From: Bradyrhizobium sp. NAS80.1
Lineage (GTDB): Bacteria; Pseudomonadota; Alphaproteobacteria; Rhizobiales; Xanthobacteraceae
Reading direction: 5' to 3'
Assembly: GCF_001908205.1 (NCBI RefSeq)
Contig: NZ_LGHL01000071.1
Span: forward strand, 1-52,411
Length of the DNA: 52,411 nucleotides
Shown here: one piece after another, positions 15,726 to 24,612 of the stretch
Layout: the number at the start of each line of letters is the position of its first letter
How positions within the stretch are numbered: position 1 is the first letter of the stretch
Program-made: the position numbers and the translations under genes
The notes under the pieces: generated by a model
Databases searched by the model: none
Seen by the model: the letters and a program-made list of their open reading frames with translations, nothing else
Told to the model about the DNA's origin: nothing

Positions 15726-16388
15726 ATGAACACCATTGCCGAGGATCCCAACCGCCCGCTCGTCCTGGTCGTGGACGACGACGAGGAGATCCGCTCGGCG
15801 ATCTATGAGCTTTTGTTGTCGGTCGGCATCGACGCATGCTGCTTTGGATCAACCCAGGAACTGCTCAGAGCCGAACTTCCGGATCGACCCGGGTGCCTGA
15901 TCCTCGACGTTCGCCTGCCCGGCGCAAGCGGGCTGGATCTCCAGCAGCATCTCGTCTCCCGTAACAATATGCGGCCGATCATCTTCCTGACCGGTCACGG
16001 CGACATCGCGATGACCGTCCAGGCGATGAAGGCCGGCGCCATCGACTTTCTTACGAAACCCGTGCGCGATCAGACGTTGCTCGACGCGGTCGCGGCCGGG
16101 ATCGAGAAGGACATCTCGCAGCGCGCCGCAACCCGCCTCGTCAAACAATATGCCGATCGCTACGAAAGGCTGACACCGCGCGAGCGCGAGGTCCTGCGCG
16201 AGGTGGCGAGAGGCCGGCTCAACAAGCAGATCGCCTTCGACCTCGACATCAGCGAGGTCACCGTCAAGCTGCACCGCGGCAACGTGACGAGAAAGCTGGA
16301 GGCAACCTCGGTCGGAGACCTCATCCGTATCTGGGACGCACTGCCGCAGGAACTTCGAGGGGAGCATCCATCCTACACCAAAGAATAG
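15726..16388 (+). CDS. FixJ/NarL-type response regulator
   Basis: A 220-residue two-domain response regulator. Residues 11-125 form a receiver with the acidic pocket VVDDDEE, the phospho-accepting Asp61 in LILDVRLPG and Lys111 in FLTKPV. Residues about 150-210 form a LuxR/GerE helix-turn-helix (RLTPREREVLREVARGRLNKQIAFDLDISEVTVKLHRGNVTRKL). It should activate transcription when phosphorylated by a sensor kinase, presumably the kinase two genes downstream. ATG 15726 fits the domain start; an upstream ATG at 15666 would add 20 low-complexity residues. Confidence 0.92.
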   Translation: MNTIAEDPNRPLVLVVDDDEEIRSAIYELLLSVGIDACCFGSTQELLRAELPDRPGCLILDVRLPGASGLDLQQHLVSRNNMRPIIFLTGHGDIAMTVQAMKAGAIDFLTKPVRDQTLLDAVAAGIEKDISQRAATRLVKQYADRYERLTPREREVLREVARGRLNKQIAFDLDISEVTVKLHRGNVTRKLEATSVGDLIRIWDALPQELRGEHPSYTKE

Positions 16389-16427
16389 GTACATCCCTGC
16401 CAGCAATGGGCAGATGGTCGCGAGGCC

Positions 16428-16865
16428 ATGCCAGCGAAAGACATCTGCTTGCCCAAGACGCCTTTAGTAGCCATCGTCGATGACGATGAAGCGGTGCGAG
16501 AGGCTCTTTCCGATCTCCTGCTGGTCCTTGATGTGGCGTGTCGCACCTTCGAGCGGGCGGAAACCTTCATGGCCGAGTTCGCGCCAGACCGCTTCGATTG
16601 CCTGATCACCGACGTAAGCATGCCGGGCCGTAGCGGGCTCGAGTTGCAGGAGAGACTACGGGAACTGGGCTCGTCAATGCCGGTCATCTTCATCACCGCC
16701 GACACGGATCCGGCAACGCGCGTGCGGGCACTGAAAGGTGGCGCCTATGCGTGTCTGACCAAGCCGGTCAATGACGAGGTGCTGTTTCATCTTCTCCAGA
16801 ATGCGATGGATCACGCTGGACGCTCGCGACGCAACGATGGACGGGGTCCAACGTCAGATGACTAA
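16428..16865 (+). CDS. Stand-alone receiver-domain response regulator
   Basis: A 145-residue single receiver: VAIVDDDEAVREALSDLL, Asp62 in LITDVSMPGRSGLEL, ITAD and the Lys of CLTKPV are all present, so it should be phosphorylatable. There is no output domain; the last 20 residues are a charged tail. It lies 39 bases after the FixJ-type gene, and its end overlaps the start of the kinase gene by eight bases, so the three are probably one transcript. It may serve as an intermediate or a phosphate sink in the relay. The role is inferred. Confidence 0.9.
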   Translation: MPAKDICLPKTPLVAIVDDDEAVREALSDLLLVLDVACRTFERAETFMAEFAPDRFDCLITDVSMPGRSGLELQERLRELGSSMPVIFITADTDPATRVRALKGGAYACLTKPVNDEVLFHLLQNAMDHAGRSRRNDGRGPTSDD

Positions 16866-18921
16866 TCTCGCCCGCCAGGCCTCTCCGGGGAATCAGACAA
16901 GCCCCGTGATCTCTCTTGAAGGAACGGAGCTCGCCGACCTCTCCTCCGAGAGCGTCATCATCAGCGACCCTCACGGCGTCATCCAGTATTGGAATGCGGC
17001 TTCGGAAGTCCTGTACGGCTGGCCGGCCCTGGCGATGATCGGCCGACACCTCGGCGAGATTGGATCGCGCGAGCGCGCCGGCATCGATTATATCGATGCA
17101 TTGCTGCGCGAAGGCCGATGGGACGGCATCGTCTTCCGGCGCAGCGTGACGGGCGCAGAAGTCGTTGCTGTCGTGAGGCAGGTCGTCCGGCGCGACGCAG
17201 CCGGCGTGGTGCGCGATATCGTCGAGTTCGGGCGCGACGCGACCCCGCTCACCGAGACCGAGTACCTGCGCATGGACGCCGAATTGCAGGGTTCGCTGGC
17301 CGCGTCCTGGGAGCTGGACACATCGGCCGCCCGGCCGATGCTCGATGCGATCGCAGAGAATGGGCGCAATGGAGCGCCCGTCGATCTCAATCTGCGCCCC
17401 GACTGGGTTGATGGGCTCCTGACCGCGACTCGTATCCTGGCTGTCAACGATCGCGCGGTCCGCATGTTCGGTGCCCATGCCGGGCACGAGCAGATGATCG
17501 GCCAGCCGATTGGCACGTTCTGGCCGGCGGAGAGCCGTATCGTTCTGGCCGAGCTGATCGAGCAGGTCGCAAGCGGCCGTTCGCAGCTCGAGACTCGCAG
17601 GATGGTGCTGAGCGGGGCCATCCGCAATCCCATCGTCCGCGTCTGGCATTCCGCGGGGCCGAAGCCGCCCGGCACCCTGCTCGTGACGATCAATGGCGCA
17701 GTCAGCGATTACCGCACATCCTGGGAGCTGCAAGCGAGCGAGGAGCGATATCGCCGGCTCATCCAAAACCTGCCGACGGCACTCTGGCAGGTCGATTCAC
17801 GGCGCGCCGGCGAGGCTTTCGATGCGCTGAAGGCAAGGGGCGTTCGTGATATTGCGAGCTACCTTAGTCGAACCCCCGACCTCGTCGAACATGCCAAGGA
17901 CATCGTTCGTGTGACGGACGTCAATCGGGACGCGATGTCACTGTTTCGCGCCCAAAATCCCGCCGAGCTGATCAAGCCGGTTCGATATCTCTTTGCCGCC
18001 GCGCCGGGTCTTGCCGAGCGCGTCATGGTTGCGCACTTCGAAGGCCGGCGCAATCTGATCGAGGAAACCCGGATACGCGCATTCGACGGCTCGATCATCG
18101 ACGTCCTGTTCACGGTCACCTATCCCGTTCCCCCCGAGCAACTGGACAACACCTTCATCACCATCCAGGACATTAGCGAGCGGCTCAACGCGGAACGGCA
18201 GCTCCGCAAGTTGCAGGCCGATTTCTCTCATGCCGGACGCATCGCAACACTCGGAGAGCTGGCGACGTCTATCGCCCATGAGATCAATCAGCCGCTTGCG
18301 GCCATCGTGACCAATGGCGAGACGAGTCTGCGGTGGCTGGCGCGCACCGATCAAAACATCGAGAAAGTCACGCAGCTCACCTCACGGATCGTGACGAATG
18401 CCCGCCGCGCGAGCGAGATCATCCACCGCATCCGGAGCATGGCCGCGAAGCACGAACCGGAGAAGCGTCTCCTGGACATCAATGAGATTGCCAGGGAAGC
18501 CCTGCTGTTCATTCGCCACGATATCGATTCGAAATCGATCACCCTCTCAACGACATTTGCTCCGGGGCTTCCGCAGGTGCTGGGGGACCGGATTCAGCTG
18601 CAGCAAGTGATCATCAACCTGCTCGTCAACAGCGTCCAGGCGATTGTGCAATCCGGACAGCCGACGCGACGGATCGATATCCAGACGTCGGTCGACGATG
18701 GAGGGGCGGTCGGATTTTCCGTGTTCGACAATGGGCCGGGAATTGCCGCAACGGATCTCGCGCATGTCTTCGACAGCTTCTTCAGCACCAAGGATGCTGG
18801 AATAGGCATTGGACTTGCCATCTGCCAGTCGATCATCGGCGCGCATGGCGGCAGCATTTCGGGTGCAAATCGCCCGAACGGTGGCGCACATTTTCACTTC
18901 GCGCTTCCGGTGCCTGCCTGA
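16858..18921 (+). CDS. Multi-PAS sensor histidine kinase
   Basis: A 687-residue cytoplasmic kinase with no membrane span. It has three PAS-like regions (about residues 20-135, 160-290 and 300-450; the first contains SVIISDPHGVIQYWNAASEVLYGW), then a DHp helix with the phospho-accepting His474 in SIAHEINQPLAAIV, and an ATPase domain with NLLVNSVQAI (N box), DNGPGI (G1) and FFSTKDAGIGIGLAI (F/G2). It should autophosphorylate and pass phosphate to the receivers encoded just upstream. I chose ATG 16858, which overlaps the preceding gene by eight bases; ATG 16837 is possible. The layout is like FixL/NodV-type systems, but no heme-binding signature was identified and the signal is unknown. Confidence 0.9.
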   Translation: MTNLARQASPGNQTSPVISLEGTELADLSSESVIISDPHGVIQYWNAASEVLYGWPALAMIGRHLGEIGSRERAGIDYIDALLREGRWDGIVFRRSVTGAEVVAVVRQVVRRDAAGVVRDIVEFGRDATPLTETEYLRMDAELQGSLAASWELDTSAARPMLDAIAENGRNGAPVDLNLRPDWVDGLLTATRILAVNDRAVRMFGAHAGHEQMIGQPIGTFWPAESRIVLAELIEQVASGRSQLETRRMVLSGAIRNPIVRVWHSAGPKPPGTLLVTINGAVSDYRTSWELQASEERYRRLIQNLPTALWQVDSRRAGEAFDALKARGVRDIASYLSRTPDLVEHAKDIVRVTDVNRDAMSLFRAQNPAELIKPVRYLFAAAPGLAERVMVAHFEGRRNLIEETRIRAFDGSIIDVLFTVTYPVPPEQLDNTFITIQDISERLNAERQLRKLQADFSHAGRIATLGELATSIAHEINQPLAAIVTNGETSLRWLARTDQNIEKVTQLTSRIVTNARRASEIIHRIRSMAAKHEPEKRLLDINEIAREALLFIRHDIDSKSITLSTTFAPGLPQVLGDRIQLQQVIINLLVNSVQAIVQSGQPTRRIDIQTSVDDGGAVGFSVFDNGPGIAATDLAHVFDSFFSTKDAGIGIGLAICQSIIGAHGGSISGANRPNGGAHFHFALPVPA

Positions 18922-19113
18922 GGCATCGCGTGCGTAACGGCACGCATCCACCCCATACTATCCCTAGGTACAGGTCAGTCTATTCGCTGAAACAGCGGAA
19001 CCAGTGCTGCTGCACGATTCCGTCGTGCGGCCGCCGACCTCATGATCGCAGCACAGGGAAAGCACTGCGTCGCGCCGGCTTGCGCGACATGCCTCCGATG
19101 CGAGCGGACCTCC

Positions 19114-20065
19114 ATGAGCAAGACCAACTTGCACACTCCTCCGGCAGACCAGCCCGTCGCGTCCGATATGCACGGAAGTGAAATGCCGATCGGCGCGCGC
19201 CGTCCCGCCGACGAGGAAATGGCGCGCGTGCTCAGGACCCGTCCCTTCCGCATGGCATCCGAGCCGGCTAGCGGCACCATCGCTTACTGGAAGCACGAGC
19301 CGCTCCACGAGACTGTCAAGCCGATGACCGATCACGTCATCATGACCTACCCGACCGGTGTGCAGCGGTTGGAGCGGCGCACGGGAAAGGCGACCTCGAT
19401 CGGGACGGCGCGTCCGGGCGTAGTGACCATCATTCCTGCCGGTTCGACCTCACGCTGGGACATCCACCAGCCCATGCATGTGCTTCAGCTCTATCTGCCC
19501 GACAGAACGCTGATGCGCGTGGCCGGTGAAGCCGATGTCAGCACGTCCAGCGATCTCGTGGAGCGGACGGTACATCCCGACCCCCGTCACATCCCGCTTG
19601 CTGATGAGTGCCGTGGACGTCCTGGACGGCAATGCCGCGCTCGACACGCTGTTCAGGCAACAACTGACGGATCTTCTCGCGACGCGTCTTCTGGCCGCGC
19701 ATGCGGGCGCGCCTATTGTGGTGCAGCCGGCGTTGGGTGGCCTGTCACCGAACGTCCTGCGGCGGGCCATCGAACGGCTGCGCTCGGACAGCGATACCGA
19801 TGTGTCGCTCGCCGCGCTCGCCTCGGATGCCGGTCTGTCGCGCTTCCACTTCTGCCGTGCCTTCAAGGAAAGCACCGGATTGTCGCCGCACGCCTGGCTG
19901 CGCCAGCACCGGCTCGGGCAGGCCACGAACATGCTGCGCGACACTGAAGCTTCGGTCGTCTCGGTAGCGGCCGCGCTCGGCTACTCATCGCAGACCGCCT
20001 TCGCCGCAGCGTTCAGGCGGCTGACCGGCGAAACCCCCACCGATTGGAGACGACGCGCACGTTAG
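19114..20065 (+). pseudogene. AraC-family regulator split by a +1 frameshift
   Basis: Two frames together encode one AraC-type regulator. From ATG 19114 (MSKTNLHTPPADQP) the first frame runs through an N-terminal domain ending DLVERTVHPDP. The same protein then continues in the next frame as VTSRLLMSAVDVLDGNAALDTLF, followed by two helix-turn-helix motifs (VSLAALASDAGLSRFHFCRAFKESTGLSPHAWL and VVSVAAALGYSSQTAFAAAFRRLTGETPTDWRR). The switch falls at a run of five C at 19581-19585; removing one C restores a frame of about 316 codons. It is either a recent inactivating mutation or a sequencing error. It precedes the haloperoxidase-like gene, which it may have regulated. Confidence 0.85.
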
Positions 20066-20165
20066 CAGCAATCGCTCTGCAATCGCGTCAATCGCGCTGG
20101 GGCATCGGCACATGCAGCTCTGTAGAGATCGTCTTGCCCATAGCAATGAAAACGGAAACGAACAG

Positions 20166-21155
20166 ATGGCCTTGATCAGCTCCGTCAGTCGAATCGCCGG
20201 CATCTCGCGCCGGAAGATTCTCGCAACCACACTCATGTACACGGCTTCGATGACCGTCCGCTCGACCTCGGCGGCAGGCAAGGACACGAAAGCTTCGCTT
20301 CTCCTTGCCGAAAAGAGCGGTGCCATGACGTCAGTCACCACCAGCGACGGCGTGCGGATTTTCTACAAGGACTGGGGACCGAAGTCCGCGCAACCGATCG
20401 TCTTTCACCACGGCTGGCCGCTGAGCTCCGACGACTGGGACGCGCAGATGCTCTACTTCCTCGGCAAAGGCTTTCGCGTCATCGCGCATGACCGCCGCGG
20501 CCATGGCCGCTCGAGTCAGGTCAGCGATGGACACGACATGGATCAATACGCGGCCGACGTCGCAGCGCTCGTCGAGCATCTGGATCTCCGCAACGCCATT
20601 CACATCGGCCACTCGACCGGTGGCGGCGAGGCCACGCGCTACGTCGCGCGTTACGGCCGGGATCGTGTTGCCAAGCTGGTTCTCATCGGCGCCGTGCCAC
20701 CCCTGATGCTGAAGACCGAAGCCAATCCAGGCGGCCTGCCTCTCGAGATATTCGATGGCCTGCGTCGGCAGCTCGCCGCCAACAGGCCGCAGTTCTACCT
20801 CGATTTCGCGAGCGGCCCCTTCTATGGCTACAACCGGCCGGGCGCGGAGCCTTCACAGGCCGTGATCTGGAACTGGTGGCGTCAGGGCATGATGGGCAGT
20901 GCCAAGGCGCACTACGACTGCATCAAGGCTTTCTCCGAAACCGACTTCAGCGAAGATCTGAAAGCCATCTCCGTGCCGACGCTCGTCCTGCACGGGAGCG
21001 ACGACCAGATCGTTCCCGTCGCGGACTCGGCGCCGCTGTCGGCCAGGCTTCTGAAGCACAGCACCCTGAAGATCTACGACCTGCTGCCGCACGGCGTGTG
21101 CACGACACATCCCGACATCATCAACGCCGACTTGCTCAAATTCGTGACGGCGTAG
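20166..21155 (+). CDS. Tat-exported alpha/beta hydrolase, cofactor-free haloperoxidase type
   Basis: A 329-residue protein. Residues 1-37 look like a twin-arginine signal peptide (ISRRKILATTLMYTASMT, then an AxA-like STSAAG), suggesting export in folded form. The mature part is an alpha/beta hydrolase related to bacterial chloroperoxidases: HHGWPLSSDDWD, nucleophile Ser150 in GHSTGGGEATRY, Asp in HGSDDQIVP and His in the C-terminal HGVCTTHPDIIN. Most relatives are cytoplasmic, so the signal is unusual. The start at ATG 20166 includes the signal; a frame open from 20112 gives an unlikely extension. Its neighbours are an NADH dehydrogenase-like and an MBL gene. Confidence 0.87.
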   Translation: MALISSVSRIAGISRRKILATTLMYTASMTVRSTSAAGKDTKASLLLAEKSGAMTSVTTSDGVRIFYKDWGPKSAQPIVFHHGWPLSSDDWDAQMLYFLGKGFRVIAHDRRGHGRSSQVSDGHDMDQYAADVAALVEHLDLRNAIHIGHSTGGGEATRYVARYGRDRVAKLVLIGAVPPLMLKTEANPGGLPLEIFDGLRRQLAANRPQFYLDFASGPFYGYNRPGAEPSQAVIWNWWRQGMMGSAKAHYDCIKAFSETDFSEDLKAISVPTLVLHGSDDQIVPVADSAPLSARLLKHSTLKIYDLLPHGVCTTHPDIINADLLKFVTA

Positions 21156-21199
21156 CCCTCGCTTTCACTGGAAAGAACCGAACCAAGGAATAATTCGAC

Positions 21200-22405
21200 A
21201 TGCGACTCGTCATCATTGGCGCCGGCTTTGCCGGCATGTACGCCGCCCTCTCCGCCGCCCGACTGCGCGACATCCAGGGTGTTTCGCCCGAGAAGCTCGA
21301 GATCGCACTGGTTGCGCCCGAGCCGACGCTGGTGGTTCGCCCGCGGCTCTACGAGCCGAAGCCGGAAACCCTGACGGCGCCGCTTCAGGACGTGCTGAAG
21401 GCGATCGACGTCATCTACGTCCAAGGCAGTGCCGAGACGATCGACACCAGGACCAGGGTGATCGATATCGCCGCGGCCAAGGGCATAAAGAAGCAGCTCC
21501 CCTATGACCGGTTGGTCGTCGCCACCGGCAGCCGGCTGTTCCGGCCCAACATTCCCGGTCTCGCCGAGCACGGTTTCAGCGTCGATCAGCTCGACGACGC
21601 CATCGCGCTTGACCGGCACCTCCATGGCCTGTCGAGCCGGCCCGCATCCAAGGCGCGCGACACTGTCGTCGTTGCGGGCGGCGGCTTCACCGGTATTGAG
21701 GCCGCGACCGAGATTCCGTCGCGGCTGCGCGAGATCCTCGGCAAGGATGTCAAGCCGCGCGTCGTTATCGTCGACCGCAACCAGGCGATCGCACCCGATA
21801 TGGGTGCAGGTCCCCGCCCCATCATCGAGGATGCGCTGCGCAAGCTTGGGGTCGAGACAAGACTCGGAGCCGGCGTCACTTCGCTCGACAAGTCCGGGGT
21901 TACGCTCTCCACTGGCGAGCACATCGAAAGCGCGACCGTGATCTGGGCGGCCGGCATGCGCGCCGCACCGTTGGCCGCACAGATTCCCGCCGAGCGCGAC
22001 AATTTAGGCCGGCTGCTGGTCGACCGCGAACTGCGCGTGCTTTCCGTGGACGGCGTCTTTGCCACCGGCGATGCCGCGAGGGCCCCGTGCGACGATGACG
22101 GCAACTACGCGCTGATGTCGTGTCAGCACGCGACACGAATGGGCGCCTTTGCCGGCAACAATGCTGCTGCCGAACTCCTGGGCGTTCCGATCAGGCCGTA
22201 TCACCAGAAGGTCTACGTCACCTGCCTCGACCTCGGAGAAGCCGGCGCGCTGTTCACGCGCGGCTGGGAGCGCAAGGTCGAGATGGTCGGCGAAACCGCC
22301 AAGAAGACCAAGCAGGAGATCAACACTGTCTGGATCTACCCGCCCCGCGCCGAGCGCGCCGCGGCGCTCGCGTCGGCTGATCCGGAACGTGTGACTGACC
22401 TCTAG
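21200..22405 (+). CDS. NAD(P)/FAD-dependent oxidoreductase, NDH-2-like
   Basis: A 401-residue flavoprotein. The N-terminal Rossmann motif IIGAGFAGMYAA (residues 5-16) binds FAD, a second motif VVVAGGGFTGIEAATE (about 156-171) binds NAD(P)H, and GVFATGDAARAP (about 283-294) is the C-terminal FAD contact. The layout is that of type II NADH dehydrogenases, which pass electrons to quinones at the inner membrane without pumping protons, but close relatives include other disulfide-free reductases. AAGGA lies upstream of the ATG. It lies 44 bases after the haloperoxidase-like gene, so co-transcription is likely. Confidence 0.9.
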   Translation: MRLVIIGAGFAGMYAALSAARLRDIQGVSPEKLEIALVAPEPTLVVRPRLYEPKPETLTAPLQDVLKAIDVIYVQGSAETIDTRTRVIDIAAAKGIKKQLPYDRLVVATGSRLFRPNIPGLAEHGFSVDQLDDAIALDRHLHGLSSRPASKARDTVVVAGGGFTGIEAATEIPSRLREILGKDVKPRVVIVDRNQAIAPDMGAGPRPIIEDALRKLGVETRLGAGVTSLDKSGVTLSTGEHIESATVIWAAGMRAAPLAAQIPAERDNLGRLLVDRELRVLSVDGVFATGDAARAPCDDDGNYALMSCQHATRMGAFAGNNAAAELLGVPIRPYHQKVYVTCLDLGEAGALFTRGWERKVEMVGETAKKTKQEINTVWIYPPRAERAAALASADPERVTDL

Positions 22406-22498
22406 ACCCACGAAACGACGGCGGCCGCACTCCCCTGGCTGCGCGGCCTGCACAACCATGACCAGCCAGGGACCTTTCCCATGAAACAGGAGACAAGC

Positions 22499-23416
22499 AT
22501 GAACCTGCACAACACTTCATATTCCGTTACATCGGGACCCGAGGAGCTCGTCCCGTCGCGCTACGCGGTGAAGGTCGGCGAGATCGACGTGCTGGTAGTC
22601 AGCGACGGCGTGCTACCGCTACCAACCGTCATGCTCGGGCACAACGCCGCCCCGGCCGACCGGGCGACCTGGCTGCACGACATGTTCCTGCCGCCGGACG
22701 CTTTCGACTGGGCGCTCAATGCAGTCATGGTCCGTAGCGGCGACAAGACCATCCTCATCGATGCCGGGCTGGGCTCCGATCCGGACCTGAACTTGCCGAG
22801 GGCCGGGCAGTTACTCAAGCGACTGGAGGCCGCGGGCATCGATCTTTCGTCCGTGACCGATCTGGTGCTGACCCACATGCACATGGACCACGTTGGCGGA
22901 CTGCTGGTCGACGGTGTGAAGGAGCGACTGCGCAAGGACCTGCGGATCCACGTGGCGGCCGCCGAGGTCAAATTCTGGGAATCGCCCGATTTCACTCACA
23001 CCAACATGCCGCAGGGATTTCCCGATGCGCTTCGGTCGGCCGCCAAGCGGTTCGTGAAGGAGTACGGGAGCCAACTGCGGCAGTTCGATGAGGAGCACGA
23101 GATTGCGCCCGGCGTGGTCGCACGTCGCACCGGCGGCCACACTCCCGGACACAGCGTGGTTCGCGTGGCGTCGGGCGGCGAGGCGCTGACATTCGCCGGC
23201 GACGCCGTGTTTGCCGTCGGGTTCGACCAACCCGACTGGCATAACGGTTTCGAACACGATCCCGAGGAGGCGGCGCGCGTTCGGGTCCGGCTCTTGCGAG
23301 AGCTTGCAGAGAGCGGCGAGATGCTGGTGGCCACTCACCTGCCGTTCCCGTCCGTCGGCCGGGTCGCGGTCGACGGCGACGCCTTTCGTTGGGTGCCGGT
23401 CTTCTGGGACTACTGA
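22499..23416 (+). CDS. MBL-fold metallo-hydrolase
   Basis: A 305-residue metallo-beta-lactamase-fold hydrolase. The zinc motif HMHMDH is at residues 126-131 (LVLTHMHMDHVGG), with further ligands in RTGGHTPGHS and in TFAGDAVF, and a C-terminal His in VATHLPFPSVGR. Lactonases, including quorum-quenching enzymes, and aryl hydrolases share this layout; the substrate is not deducible. ATG 22499 has AGGAG upstream, whereas ATG 22481 is an in-frame alternative six codons earlier. It follows the NDH-2-like gene by 93 bases and is the last gene of the probable accessory operon. Confidence 0.88.
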   Translation: MNLHNTSYSVTSGPEELVPSRYAVKVGEIDVLVVSDGVLPLPTVMLGHNAAPADRATWLHDMFLPPDAFDWALNAVMVRSGDKTILIDAGLGSDPDLNLPRAGQLLKRLEAAGIDLSSVTDLVLTHMHMDHVGGLLVDGVKERLRKDLRIHVAAAEVKFWESPDFTHTNMPQGFPDALRSAAKRFVKEYGSQLRQFDEEHEIAPGVVARRTGGHTPGHSVVRVASGGEALTFAGDAVFAVGFDQPDWHNGFEHDPEEAARVRVRLLRELAESGEMLVATHLPFPSVGRVAVDGDAFRWVPVFWDY

Positions 23417-23495
23417 CCGTTTGCTGCGTTAGGCCAAGCGGGGGGCGCGCGCTCAGATCGTCAATGAGTTCGCGCCCTATCCTTCTTTGCCGCGT

Positions 23496-24410
23496 TCAAG
23501 CCGGAGGATTCACGTCTGTGCTTCGACGGCCAAGATCGCGCTCGCGCAAATAGATGTAGAAGCCGGCGCCGATGATGATGGCGGCGCCGACGATGGTGGC
23601 GACCTGTGGCACATCGCCGAACACGACGAAGCCGAAAATGACGGCCCAGACGATCATCGAATATTGGTAGGGCACCACCACGCTCGCCGGCGCCAGCTTG
23701 AGCGAGCGATTGACGCAGAACAGCGCGGTCACCGAGATGCATCCTGCCAGCGCGAAGATCACGAGGCTCCCAGGCGTCGGCGGCACCCAGTGGACTGCCG
23801 ACAGCACAGCGCCCAGCGAAAACGTGCCGATGAATTGCGAGGATGCCATCACGATGTCGGGCGTCTTGCGCAGGCTGCGCGTGATCAGCATCAGCGTTGC
23901 GAAGGAGAGGCTGCCGCCAAGCGCGATCAGTGCCGGCAGGCTCACCGTCTGCGCCGACGGCCGCAACGCGATCAGCACGCCGCAGAAGCCGATCAGGATC
24001 GCGGTCCAGCGCCGCCAGCCGACCTTCTCACCCAGGAAGATCGCCGACATCGCGGTGACGAAGATGGGTCCAGCCAGATAATAGGTAATGACGTCGGCCA
24101 GCGGCAGATAGACCGTCGCAAGGAAGAAGGCGGCCACTTCCAGCGTCGACAGGATGACGCGGAAGAGCTGCAGGAGCGGCCGCTCCAGATGCAGGAACTG
24201 ACGACGCTGCCGCCAGATCAGCGGCGCCAGCAGCAGCAGCGCCGCACAGGCGCGCAAGAACAGCAGCTGCCCCACCGAATACGTCCCGACCAGGAACTTG
24301 CCCATGGCGTCGCCGAACGAGAACATGAAGATCGACAGCACCATGAGTGCAATGCCGGCCAGGGGTGCCGAGCGGTCGTCATAGGCGGAGAGTTTCTTGA
24401 ACAGGGGCAT
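23496..24410 (-). CDS. EamA/DMT-superfamily transporter
   Basis: A 304-residue inner membrane protein with ten predicted helices in two EamA repeats (starting at PLAGIALMVLSIFMFSFGDAMGKFLVG and later at ALIALGGSLSFATLMLITRSLRKTP). The family exports metabolites or amino acids. MPLFKKLSAYDD from ATG 24410 is the likely start; ATG 24437 lies inside a palindromic repeat. It is transcribed towards the MBL gene and is divergent from the MaoC gene. The substrate is unknown. Confidence 0.88.
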   Translation of the reverse strand: MPLFKKLSAYDDRSAPLAGIALMVLSIFMFSFGDAMGKFLVGTYSVGQLLFLRACAALLLLAPLIWRQRRQFLHLERPLLQLFRVILSTLEVAAFFLATVYLPLADVITYYLAGPIFVTAMSAIFLGEKVGWRRWTAILIGFCGVLIALRPSAQTVSLPALIALGGSLSFATLMLITRSLRKTPDIVMASSQFIGTFSLGAVLSAVHWVPPTPGSLVIFALAGCISVTALFCVNRSLKLAPASVVVPYQYSMIVWAVIFGFVVFGDVPQVATIVGAAIIIGAGFYIYLRERDLGRRSTDVNPPA

Positions 24411-24431
24411 GGCTGTCGGTCGTGGAAAACC

Positions 24432-24461
24432 CGTCATTGCTTCGCTTCGCTCGCAATGACG
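24432..24461. repeat. Palindromic element CGTCATTGC...GCAATGACG
   Basis: CGTCATTGC and GCAATGACG flank TTCGCTTCGCTC. I recall this as a very common dispersed element in Bradyrhizobium and related genomes. It sits at the start of the DMT gene, between it and the divergent MaoC gene, and overlaps the upstream candidate start codon. Confidence 0.65.
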
Positions 24462-24612
24462 AGCGGAGGGAGCGTCAGGACACCGCGACTACCGTCGCTT
24501 GCGATCGTTTTAATGACGTGGACGCACCGGACAAGCCCACCTCCACCGAATTGAACGGATTGTCGCACGCCTCGCGGCGCGGTAGCGATAGGTGTCTCCC
24601 GAACGAGAGAGC

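Noticed and set aside
15308..15751. 147-codon minus-strand frame between AraC and FixJ-type genes
   Set aside because: No domain, no binding site, and it runs into the FixJ-type coding region; composition is unlike a real protein.
14324..23416. A defence or toxin-antitoxin system in the accessory region
   Set aside because: No nuclease, toxin or antitoxin fold was recognised; the genes are regulators, a kinase and ordinary enzymes.
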